From the NCBI GenBank assembly GCA_963924555.1, contig OZ004591.1:6138001-6202000 (forward strand): a stretch of DNA of 64,000 nucleotides. Reading direction: 5' to 3'. Position numbers and translations under genes: made by a program. Source of the stretch: Crambe crambe. Taxonomy: Eukaryota; Porifera; Demospongiae; Poecilosclerida; Crambeidae. The notes beneath the pieces were generated by a model that saw nothing but the letters and a program-made list of their open reading frames with translations, searched no databases and was not told the DNA's origin. This document shows, piece after piece, positions 36,121-46,752 of the stretch. Numbering within the stretch: position 1 is the stretch's first letter; each line of letters begins with the position of its first letter.

Positions 36121-38411
36121 TCATTGAATACGTGTATAGTTATGACTATGGTTGTGGAAATCACAAAGCCTGACCACATGACACAATGAACCACACAACA
36201 CAAGGATACACAAAACCAAGATAAGAGACTCAAAGGCAAAGATCCTGCCTGGGATGTAGTCAATGACAAGATGGATACTAGGAGAACCAAAGTCTAGGTG
36301 ATGGATGAAACAGAGAATCAAGTTTCTTCCATTTGCATCAAGAGAGTGAGTTATTGAGTACCCAACTCCTGGAATATGCTCCAAGTTAGTCAAGTTGTAG
36401 TCGTCTCTGTCAATGTAGACAACATTGAAGCTGACATTACACATAAAATCGATGCCAACATCAGTTGAGATCTCGACAGCAACGAAATGGTAACCATTAT
36501 CGGTCACTAAAAAAGTTTTGGTACTTCTTAAATCATCAAGGATGTTGAGTTTTTGTTGGTAGTGAGGGGTGGATGATGAATCTTCAATGAAATCATTGAC
36601 ATGCTGTTCACCGTTGAAAAGATATGCCACGGCCTTATTAGGTAGCTTGAGGGCTGAAGTTTGAATATCAAAATTCAATGTTATTTTGGAGTTTTTTCTC
36701 ATGTACCAAGGTCTATTGTAGTAATCGTATGGGACAATGAATCTATTATTGCTAGATTTTCCCAAAGGTCTGACAAACGGTGGACGAATATCTGTGAAAT
36801 TGTGATACTTCAACTCCGACTTTTTGACAGAGAATACATCGATTTGGAAGCCGTCTTTGTTGTCGTTTGCTTCATCAGTAGCCGATTCAGTCACTTCAAT
36901 TGCCGAATAGAACCAGGAACTTTGGGTTGGAAGTATATCGCAATCGATCACGTCACTTGCTAAGGCCAATTCATTGAAATGAGGTCTTACTAGATACACT
37001 AATGGGACGAAGGTGATTCCAACTGCAATAAAAACGCTTAGCAACATCAGTGCTAGGCAAGGACATCTCCACTTCTTCGGAAAGAATCGTTCTGGATATA
37101 AAAAATAATAATAATACTTGATGTGTGCACATGCAAAGCCACACCCTTTCTCTCAGTCACTATTGTGAACTATAAATTACAGTGTGGTCTAATAAACATT
37201 AAGAGCACTAAAATTAATCAAGCTTAATGGATACTGTCTGTAAATATATCAGTCTCTGAATGCTATTAACAGATATGTACTGAAGGCATACACATGGGAA
37301 CTGGGGACAAAGGGGCACAACACACAGCGGGACTCACTATGTATCTGTACTCCTAAGTCGTCTGTCATTACAGCTTCTTGTCCCACACTGGTCCTGTCTT
37401 TGTAAAGAGCCACAACTTTGTATCTGTGTGTCTTGAATGAACCACCAATAACAGTACAGTGCCGATCCTCGGCAAAGAGATCATCCGAAGCAACGACCCA
37501 CCCACCAGGACCAGCTATGGTCTTCTTGAGGATCTTGAATCCAATTGGTTTGAAGATGTCACCATTAATAGACTTACGCCAGTAGAAGGTAAGGCCATCT
37601 CCATCCTCACTAACTTTCACATTCCATGGAGAAATGTCAACTGCAGAGGATAAAGGTATGAATATCCATCATCAGTGAATCATGCAAATAAAAAATTATA
37701 CTAAACTTGCATGCCCAGTCAAGAAAAAGAGTTCATACAAGTACTGTAGTGCCAGGGATAAAAATACTAACAATTATGTGGATGAATAGATAGCAACTGA
37801 ATTACACATAGATAATATCACATTCATTATACCTTAATTGGAGTAATTGTTACAGCTACTGTAGATTTCAGGATGGTTGTCCATAAGGAATGAGATATAG
37901 GTAGTGGCTTACAAGGACCTAAGAAACCTGGTCCTTTCATGTCCTATACAATCCATGCAGTTGTGTAAGCCACAGAACAAAATGTATCCACCTATTCCCC
38001 AAACCTTCCTGACAACCAACCTGCAATGGACAGTAATCACTCTACTATTTTTTCATTTGTTATTCCTAGGACTAAAGCCAACTGTTGTGGTCAAAGCCAC
38101 AATTAATGTCAACAGTGTGAAAGAAAGACACACTACAGTACTACAGTATAATGAACCAACTATTTTCCAGCCAAAAGATGTCACCATACACAGTGGAGGA
38201 GTCAGCATAGCAGGCAACAACTGATAACTCGTAACCAGCTAACTCTCTGTTGGATACATCAAAGCAAGAGGCAGTGGCATCTCCTGCATGATTATAACAA
38301 TAACAATGAAACACACAATCATTCATAAGCCTACATGTTATTTTGCTAACATGCACATAGATACCATCCCACCCAAATTGGCATATATCTTCTAAACTCT
38401 CACATTGGTTT

Positions 38412-38472
<61 letters not shown>

Positions 38473-38688
38473 ACAGTTCAGTTTGTGAGGACAAACCTTC
38501 AATGCCAGACATATTCCAGTCCTTCAAGCCAGGACGTCTCTTGGCCAGCATATATTTGAGGAGGTTGTGGTGTGTGGCATGTAAAGGAGGTGTCCATGAT
38601 ATTCTACTCATCTCCCTGTCTTCAAAACACTTAATCTCTGTTGGCCTCACTGTGTGTGTTATGTGTGCATGCGTACGTGTGTGTGTGT

Positions 38689-38734
<46 letters not shown>

Positions 38735-40444
38735 GCATGTGTTTATAACAGTATAGTGAGAGAGCCTGGGGTTGATGCTGGACTAACTTTGGCCACCAGT
38801 TTTAAGACTCACTTGCTTCCATCTTCTCACTATAGACATTAATGCAGACTTCAAGAGTGCTCTCCATGATTGGGTACATGTGGACACACTCTGGATAACA
38901 TTCCACTGCTTTTTTGATAGCCTTGTATAAGTCTGACTGGAAAATATCAGCCAAGCTCCGAGACTCTGGCTTCTCCAACAACTTGACAAGTTCAGCTGTA
39001 GCTAGTCCAATGCCGTCATCAGCAGCATATGCTTTGGTAAGAAGTGTGGAAAAGAGAATCAGAGTGTTCCCAGATCTTCCATCTGCTGGTGCTCGCTGGA
39101 TTGCTGAGTTCTCAGCTAAGCTGTACATCATCGGGAACATGGCTTTGTTGCTAGGTGCTGAATTCCTGTCATTGCTCCCTCGACAGCAATCAAAAATGAG
39201 GACTTTGGGCATTTCACTAATTTTGGGAGCAACTTTAGGCCACAATAGAGTCTTGAGGTAACTGATGTTGATGTAGCCGTCATGAAGACTGATACAGTTC
39301 TGAATGCCATGACCAGTGTAATAAATGACTAGACGATGATACCACTTTTGGAATTGGACATGTTTGGCAACAGCTTCAAACACTGCAAGTAATTCTATCT
39401 TGGAAGGATTAGTGATCCTGAATGTAGCATAGCCCAGGTCTCTAAATGTTCTGATGATGATATCCCCAGCTTTGTGGATATTGGGAACAGGGTCGGTGCT
39501 TTCACATCCTCGCTCACTAGAAATGGCAATGCATAGACCAAGGGCACAGGGAAAACCATCCACAACTTCTTGTATTTGCGGGGTGACTGAAAAGAATGAT
39601 CAGAACAAGGAGAGTGTTATACAAGGTAACCTTATTGTTCCTACAAACCCTTTATTTTTTACATACAATATTATGTGTGTAATGATAATTGTGTAAGGTA
39701 AATGAGTCCAATCAAAAGTGACATACCTTTGGCTATACATTCTTCTGTATCAACTTTCTGATAGTCGGTTGGAATGATAGAATAAGTCTTGGCAGATATC
39801 AGTCGTGGAACTTCTGCAGGGATTTATGAAGAAATCACAGAATACATCCCAAAACAGCTCATTAGTGGAGATCAAAGGTTCAAAGACCCATGGACTTTTC
39901 GATCAGCCAGATCAATCAAATCATGCTGCTGGCTATTACACTCCTAAGCAAAAAATTCTGACCCAGGTCTGTTATTTTGGAAGCTATAATTATTATATCA
40001 CCATTTCCAATGTGGTGCTTGTATGGGTGATATCTTTCATCACTCTCTCTGAGAAGCTGGCCAGCCACTATATTTCTGTAATCCTCCCCTCCATTAGTTT
40101 CTTCCACTTGAATAGGTGTGATAAATTCTCCCTCTGCATAAAAATTAATGGAGTAAGTTTGTTACTTAGGGTGGTTAACGCCCCTCCCACTTTTTGCTCT
40201 GTTTTATATTCTACAGCAAGTTAAATAACAACTGTGTTATAGTTATATGGGCTAGTCTGACTTGTTTGCTTATTCTGTCCGCTCTAGTTTATGGCTATTA
40301 ACTATTAATCGGAAATTCCATTTAGCTAGCTAGCTAGGGAGTAACTGCTTCGGCTAGAATTTGAAAGACTAGTATTCCATGTAACCACGTTGTTGAAGTG
40401 TTCGACTTACCAAATTGGAAGGAAGTAGGATCAGAAGCTGCCAT
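36121..40444 (-). CDS. Caspase-like / FN3 / two-pass membrane protein, gene 2
   Basis: Seven exons read on the minus strand: 40411-40444 (start MAASDPTSFQF), 39727-39813, 38813-39586, 38497-38649, 38161-38283, 37338-37640 and 36121-37091. They total 815 codons (814 residues), with all junctions phase 1. The third exon encodes the caspase-like domain with His133 (IYYTGHG) and Cys175 (FDCCRG). Exons 4-5 and 6 encode two FN3 domains; the 153 and 303 nt exons equal those of gene 1. The last exon holds TM1 (LALMLLSVFIAVGITFVPLV), an ectodomain with NFT, NVS and NLT sites and conserved Cys, then TM2 and a His/Asn-rich tail. The N-terminal region is shorter than in gene 1 and unrelated by eye. It stands tail to tail with gene 1, with 104 bp between stop codons. 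Same inferred role and topology. Confidence 0.85.
38408..38471. repeat. (TC)n tract beside an exon of caspase gene 2
   Basis: 64 bp of TC lies 25 bp from the donor of the exon 38497-38649. On the other side, 38680-38700 is (GT)n followed by about 31 G (38703-38733), close to that exon's acceptor. Both are intronic in the gene model. Confidence 0.95.
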
Positions 40445-40984
40445 CCTGGCCTCTGCTTAGTCAGCACGGGTTAAAACTTAACCGCAGACCTGTAAACTGC
40501 CCGACCACTCCTTATTGCGCATGCCCGCATTAATTAAACTTGGGTATCAAGTGTGCAGCCATTGATCCTAGGTGATTTTTTTCTTCACCTCTGCACCTTC
40601 TTGTTCTCTATGAGTGAAGATATTGAAGCCTCCCTCTCAGTCAATCATCCCCGAGGAATATATTAAAAATTAATGTCCTCTGATCATTGAGCTTTTTCTT
40701 GGCAAGGGAATGCATACATTTGGAAAGCATAGGTGGAGGGCATGAAGGAATAAATTGGGGTCACTAGAAACAACCAAAAAAGTACGCAAAGATACACCCA
40801 GCTAAATTGTGAACTATTGGCTGAATACATGCAAAGTTCACTACATTTTAGGTATGAGGCCAGAGGGCATGAAGTAGAGTGTACACTAAACTCTGAAACT
40901 GTAAGTTGAATATTTATTCTTTCATGTAAGAGGATACAGATACACAAAGCCAAAGCAGGCTAAAACAGGCTGGTAAAAATTTGC

Positions 40985-42735
40985 TTTTTACTCAACTGAC
41001 CAATATAGATCATGCTGAAGGGTTAGATTCACATTTGAGTGTTATTAGTCTCATGAAAAAAAGGGCCATTTTCACGATGCAGTGACCAGGTTAGCTAATT
41101 TTGTGGAAACAGTCCAAATATTTTGTGTCAAATTTAGGTTTTAACTAACCAATTTAGAATCTAGGCATCATGCCAAAGGGTTAGATACACATTTGAGTGT
41201 CATTGGTGCTCATTAAAAAGGCCATTTTATTTTCCCAAGGCGGGTGACCTGGTAAATTTTGTGGAAAACAGTCTGAATTTTTTTGTGCCAAGTTTAGGTT
41301 TTAACAAATGAATCTATCTAGGCATCATGCCAAAGTGTTAGATTCACATTTGAGTGTCATTGGTCTCATGAAAAAAGGCCATTTTTTGATATTTTCCAAA
41401 GGCAATGACCTGGTAAATTTTGTGGAAAACAGTCTGAATTTTTAGGTTTTAACTGATCAATCAAGGTTTGAAATGAATCTAGGCATCATGCCGAAGGGTT
41501 AGATTCACATTTGAGTGTCATTGGTCTCATGAAAAAAGGCCTTCCCAAGGCGGCGACCTGGTAAATTTTGTGGAAACAGTCTGAATTTTTTTGTGCCAAG
41601 TTTAGGTTTTAACAAATGAATCTATCTAGGCATCATGCCAAAGTGTTAGATTCACATTTGAGTGTCATTGGTCTCATGAAAAAAGGCCATTTTTTGATAT
41701 TTTCCAAAGGCAGTGACCTGGTAAATTTTGTGGAAAACAGTCTGAATTTTTAGGTTTTAACTGATCAATCAAGGTTTGAAATGAATCTAGGCATCATGCC
41801 GAAGGGTTAGATTCACATTTGAGTGTCATTGGTCTCATGAAAAAAGGCCTTCCCAAGGCGGCGACCTGGTAAATTTTGTGGAAAACTGTCTGAATTTTTT
41901 TGTGCCAAGTTTAGGTTTTAACAAATGAATCTATCTAGGCATCATGCCAAAGTGTTAGATTCACATTTGAGTGTCATTGGTCTCATGAAAAAAGGCCATT
42001 TTTTGATATTTTCCAAAGGCAGTGACCTGGTAAATTTTGTGGAAAACAGTCTGAATTTTTAGGTTTTAACTGATCAATCAAGGTTTGAAATGAATCTAGG
42101 CATCATGCCGAAGGGTTAGATTCACATTTGAGTGTCATTGGTCTCATGAAAAAAGGCCTTCCCAAGGCGGCGACCTGGTAAATTTAGTAGAAAACAGTCT
42201 GAATTTTTTTGTGTTAAATTTAGGTTTTAACCGATCAATCAAGGTTTGAAATGAATCTAGGCATCATGCCGAAGGGTTAGATTCACATTTGAGTGTCATT
42301 GGTCTCATGAAAAAAGGCCTTCCCAAGGCGGCGACCTGGTAAATTTTGTGGAAAACAGTCTGAATTTTTTTGTGTCAAATTTAGGTTTTAACTGACCAAT
42401 TTAGGTTTGAAATGAATCTAGGCATCATGCCGAAGGGTTAGATTCACAATTGAATGCCATTGGTCTAATAAAAAAAAGGCCATTTAAAAAATATTTTCCC
42501 AAGGCGGCGACCTGGTAAATTTTGTGGAAAACAGTCTTAATTTCTTATATCAAATTTAGGTTTTAAATCAATCTAGGCATCATTCCTAAGGGTTATTATT
42601 CACATTTGAGTGTCATTGGTCTCATGAAATAAAGACTATATTCCTTGAATTTTCCAAAGGTGGCGACATGGTAAATTTTGTGAATAACAGTCTTAATTTC
42701 AAATTTAAGATCTAGGCATCATGTCAAAGGGCTGT
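40985..42735. repeat. 1.75 kb satellite array, monomer about 155 bp
   Basis: About eleven monomers carry CTAGGCATCATGCC, GGGTTAGATTCACATTTGAG, TGTCATTGGTCTCATGAAAA and GACCTGGTAAATTTTGTGGA. Neighbouring monomers alternate (GATATTTTCCAAAGGCA against CTTCCCAAGGCGG), giving a higher-order unit of about 310 bp that repeats three times between about 41290 and 42200. The outermost monomers are the most diverged. It is non-coding and lies between the 5' end of caspase gene 2 and the relic of a third copy. Confidence 0.9.
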
Positions 42736-43170
42736 CATCGGTCTCCTACCTTTGGCTATTCATTCTATTTTTGATAGTCGGTTGGAATGGTAGAAAAAGT
42801 CTTGGCAGAGATCGGTTCTGGAACTTCTGCAGGGATTTATAGAAGAAATCACAAAATATATACATCCCAAAAACAGCTCTTTAATATTTGGTAGAGATCA
42901 AAGGTTCAAGTATTTTACTGAGGCCTGTTATAGCTAATCATTTCATTTTCACCAATGTGGTGCTTGCATGGGTGATATCTTTCATCACTCTCTCTATCCT
43001 CCCCTCCAATGTAAAAATTAATGATGGAGTATGCTTAGATCCAGAGGGTGGTAAACGCCCCTCCCAGTTTGCTCTGTTTTGTATTTCTACAGCAAATAAC
43101 AACTGAGTTATTATGGGCTAATCATACTTGTTTGCTTATTCTTTCCGCTCTAGTTTATGGCTATTAATTG
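42736..43170 (-). pseudogene. Relic of a third caspase-FN3 gene (exon 2 and upstream)
   Basis: This segment is a diverged direct copy of 39710-40310. The counterpart of exon 2 is 42750-42826: on the minus strand it reads EVPEPISAKTFSTIPTDYQK, then a TAG stop where gene 2 has VDTEECIAK. Splice sites on both sides remain recognisable. The copy also keeps the intron words GGTAAACGCCCCTCCCA and TTTGCTCTGTTTTGTATT. No caspase, FN3 or membrane exon accompanies it. Confidence 0.75.
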
Positions 43171-43337
43171 TTAGCCACAATTGCACAAGGCACCTACTAA
43201 ATCATGTGCATGCATGACAAGATGTATTATGAAATAAAATTAATTATGGGTGACACCCACAAAATGAAATTGATCACTACAAGTGTGAAACTAAGTCCAG
43301 CTAACAGACACAGGAGTCACTGGCAGTACTCATAATG

Positions 43338-45191
43338 TCATGATTTTGATGCTCTGTCATGAGGTAGATTGAAGTCGAGGTCTGGTCCAATGGCCACTAT
43401 GCCATGTGGGTTGATCTGCTTATGACTTTCCTACAACAATAAAAAATATTAAAAAAATTAAAAAAACTACTCATCTGCAAACCCAGAGACTCCTATGTGG
43501 GGGTAATTTTAACATCAAGGTGTTAATTTCAAAATTGCTGAGACTTTGAGTTCAACTTTTAAAAGCAGCATTGAAATAACCATCCCACTAGCTAGTAGCC
43601 AACCTCCCATAATCGTTGCCCTGGGTACTCTGTACATTTTGCTATCAGCACTTGAAATAGCTACCTGATAGTGGTGTTCAATGTGGAATCTATTGGTAGT
43701 GTCTCCAAAGCCTTTGGTTTGGTAGAGATCCCTCAGGTAGCCCCAGAGATTCGGATAATCCACAATCCTCTTCTTATTACACTGCAAGACCATAGCAACA
43801 GTAAAGGTAATGCTAACCATTATTTTCGTTCTCCATCATACATGTTTTAGAATGTAGCTCTGCTGAATAGAGCAATCTGATTGGTCAGTTACACACTATC
43901 TATATCTCATAGTGCCCTCATGGAGGGTACTAAGCATTGCAGCCCTTGCCCGGCACAGGAATTCTGTTGCAAGTTCAACTGCACTATGTTTTCTAGCACG
44001 AGGGTGCTACTAAGGTCTTGAATTCCATTGGTTGAGGTGTCTACAGCGCTGTCAGTCTGTTTATTACAATGGGTACTAAGCTTAATAGTGGCATCATGTT
44101 CTCTCCACCCACCTTAAAATGGCCCACGTAGACGGGGTCAAAGCGCACCAATGTGGTGTACAACCTGACATCAGCCTCAGTGATACTGGAACCAGTCAAA
44201 TACCGCTGACGAGAGAGGATCTCTTCCACGCGATTGAGAGCTGCAAACACCTCACGAACAGCTTTATCATACGCCTCCTGAGCAGTGGCAAAGCCAGCTC
44301 GGTACACACCATTATTGATGTCTCTACGAGGTTAAAAAATTATAAATTAAAAAAATTAATGCTAGATCAGAAAATTTACATTCTGGAAACTACATACCCA
44401 TGTCAGCTACTGGGTACTTTATTAATGTACATGTACTGTAGCTGATGGACACTTTTTCCAAGTTATGCAGCTTTTATTAAGTACCATAATTATGCTATTC
44501 ACTATTGACAATAAAATCGTACTTTCAAACACATAATATTATTGTACCTGTATATCCACTCATTCAGCTCATCAATCTGTTGCCTCAACTCCTCTGGATA
44601 GAGATCCACTGCACTTTGCTCCTTTGTAGCACAAAACTCATTGAACTCAGTGTTCAGCATGCGAATGATCTCTGAAGATTCATTGTTGACAATTGTCTTC
44701 TTCTTCTTGTCCCACAGAACAGGCACAGTGAATCGACCATCATAATCACTCTGGGCAAGAAAATAGATGTCTCTCAGGTGCTCCGCTCCATTAACTGTGT
44801 CAGCAGTAGCACCTGGAACCTCGGGACTGAACTTCCACCCCTTTTCCCCCATTAAATAATCCACTACATTCACCGAGATACAGCCACTCTCTTCTCCAAG
44901 CCCCTTCAATTGTCGCACAATTAAAGTCCGGTGGGCCCAGGGACATGCATACGAGACATACAGGTGGTAACGCCCATTTTCTGCAGGAAATTCATTACTG
45001 CCATCTCTGGTGATCCAGTTCCTGAAACTGCTAGGCTTGCGTACAAACTCTCCCTTTTGATTGGCCCATTTTAGGATGTCAGATCCAGCCTTTGCTTCTT
45101 TGGACATTCTTGCTTGATTGCTCCCGATGACCTTGCTCACTGAATGGTTCAGAAGTCTGCTAACTTGCACTCTGAGGGTGGATGATACCAT
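43338..45191 (-). CDS. S-glutathionyl-(chloro)hydroquinone reductase (Xi-class GST, ECM4/YqjG type)
   Basis: Four exons read on the minus strand: 44548-45191, 44113-44323, 43665-43781 and 43338-43430, giving 354 residues in frame. The catalytic Cys83 sits in SYACPWAHR, the C-P-W signature of the family, followed by a thioredoxin fold with VPVLWDKK and NNESSEIIRML (glutathione site). The helical C-terminal domain has YRDINNGVYRAGFA, SSITEADVRLYTTLVRFDPVY and the typical ending INPHGIVAIGPDLDF. It reduces glutathionyl-hydroquinones to hydroquinones, releasing oxidised glutathione. The first 28 residues are basic and Ser-rich without acids (MVSSTLRVQVSRLLNHSVSK), which looks like a mitochondrial presequence; a second Met (29) could start a cytosolic form. 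The next gene downstream of its promoter is on the same strand, but there is no sign of an operon. Confidence 0.9.
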
Positions 45192-45452
45192 TAAATAAAT
45201 GAAGTTGAGCTTAAGCCTTAGTTAGCACTGCTTATATACCTAGTATGGCTTGCACGCTCTAATGGATGATGAGTGACGTCGAAGAACTCCTTGCTGTATA
45301 CACGTCGTCAAACTGTGCATGTTAATTAACTACATGTATGTACATGTATGTGCGCAGTGCATTCGCGATTCGCTCATGCGCGCGCCAAAGCGGTTGTCTA
45401 CGCGACTCTTTACCAGACAAATACTAAAACTGGAAAGCAGTATTATTAAATA

Positions 45453-46600
45453 TCAACTATTTAAAGGTGAAAGCCCCCATTCTGTCAAATCCAAGTCCTT
45501 CAAGGATTGGAGGACACAGTCTGCCTTGAGACACTTTTCTTTGTCAGTCCTCTTATCTGGAACCATAACTACATTCATGCCAGCTGTCTTGGCCGACTCT
45601 ACTCCATTGGGGGCATCTTCAAACACCAATACCTAGAACAAAAATTCAGAGTGTAATGAACATAATAGGAACCTGTATAATAAGGATACAAAAAATAGTA
45701 CCACCTGCATCTCACTCACTGTACTGAATGAGGGAAGGCCTGCACAGGAAATTTTAACAGCTTGTTGTCTAACAGGAAAGGTGGATGGGACAGGGAAGGA
45801 ATGCTCAGACATACATTTGAATGTCTAAGATGCATGCAGGAGTGATATTATTATTGAATTCTAAAGAGGAGGCTGAAGGAACAGCATTTTGTTACTCACT
45901 AATAGATACTAGCTCAACACTAACATTAGTAGCAAGGGATGGAGGATTCTGGAATCTTGCTGCAGCTATCTTGTAGATATCAGGAGCTGGCTTCCCTTCC
46001 TTGACTTCAGGGTCATCGGAGCAGACAACGTGGGACACGATATCAAAGAGATCTCTACGTTTGGAGACCTTCTGTTTGTATGAAGACATTGCTGAACCTG
46101 TTGCTATGGCAGTGGGGATACCGAGGGACTGGAAATGCTTCATTAGCTCTTCAGCACCTATGGACATAATGACGAGGCAAAAACAATAGAAATAGGATCC
46201 CCCCAGGATAAGAAAATCTGATACTAGGCTCACTACACACCTGGCAACAGCTTGGCATCTGGGAACTTCGCTGTTAAATTGCTATACAACTCCTTGTGGA
46301 ATTCCTCGGGAGTCATGGGTAGGCCTGTCTCCTGCACAAGCACCTTGGCCGCAGTGAGTGGAGGCCTTCCCATCGTTTTGCACTTTACGGACCAGTCATA
46401 AGATAGCCCATACCTACTCAAGATCTGATTAGTCACCTCTGTGTACAGTGTTTCTGTGTCTAGATGCATAACAGAAGGCCATCAATAATATAATTATAAT
46501 GATCATATAAAACTGAGGATGAGGATATATCCTTACCAAGTAAAAGTCCATCCAAATCGAAAATTACATGGGTGATCTCTGCTCTGACGGCTCCAGACAT
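45453..46600 (-). CDS. PUDP: Pseudouridine-5'-phosphatase-like HAD hydrolase
   Basis: Four exons read on the minus strand: 46537-46600, 46241-46459, 45925-46157 (donor GTTAGT) and 45453-45632, giving 231 residues, close to the size of vertebrate PUDP. HAD motif I is FD15LD17GLLLDTE, with the nucleophile and acid/base aspartates. A cap domain follows (YTEVTNQILSRYGL, GRPPLTAAKVLVQETGLP). Motif II is IATGSAMSSYK, motif III the Lys of EGKPAPDIY, and motif IV FEDAPNG, all intact. The expected reaction is removal of phosphate from pseudouridine 5'-monophosphate in the cytosol; substrate assignment comes from family only, and a GPP-like or other HAD role cannot be excluded. It is divergent from the myosin gene, with 152 bp between start codons. 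Confidence 0.85.
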
Positions 46601-46752
46601 CCTAGCCCTGTTACTATCTCATACAGCATGCAAAGCATGTGCATTATAGGCATGCGCCACGCCCCTTTGTAAGCCACGCCTCTCTACTAGCCGCGCCTCT
46701 CTACGCTACAAGACAGACGGGGGGCCTGGGAACGAGGCTAGACGGAGCTAAG
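46601..46752. promoter_or_regulatory. Divergent promoter between PUDP-like and myosin genes
   Basis: 152 bp separate the two start codons. It holds three related GC-box or KLF-like words (CCACGCCCCTT at 46657, CCACGCCTCTC at 46673, CCGCGCCTCTC at 46690) and two GCATGC-type words, and it lacks a TATA box. It is locally GC-rich compared with its surroundings. Shared regulation is an inference from the spacing. Confidence 0.55.

Noticed and set aside
36661..36963. Plus-strand 100-residue frame within caspase gene 2
   Set aside because: It is a shadow of the last coding exon on the minus strand, with no motifs.
39805..40224. Plus-strand 139-residue frame with hydrophobic stretches
   Set aside because: It lies in the first intron of caspase gene 2 and the diverged copy at 42.8-43.1 kb does not preserve it.
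46639..46752. Upstream extension of the myosin start
   Set aside because: The upstream frame begins only with GTG; the first in-frame ATG is 46753 and the region looks like a GC-box promoter.
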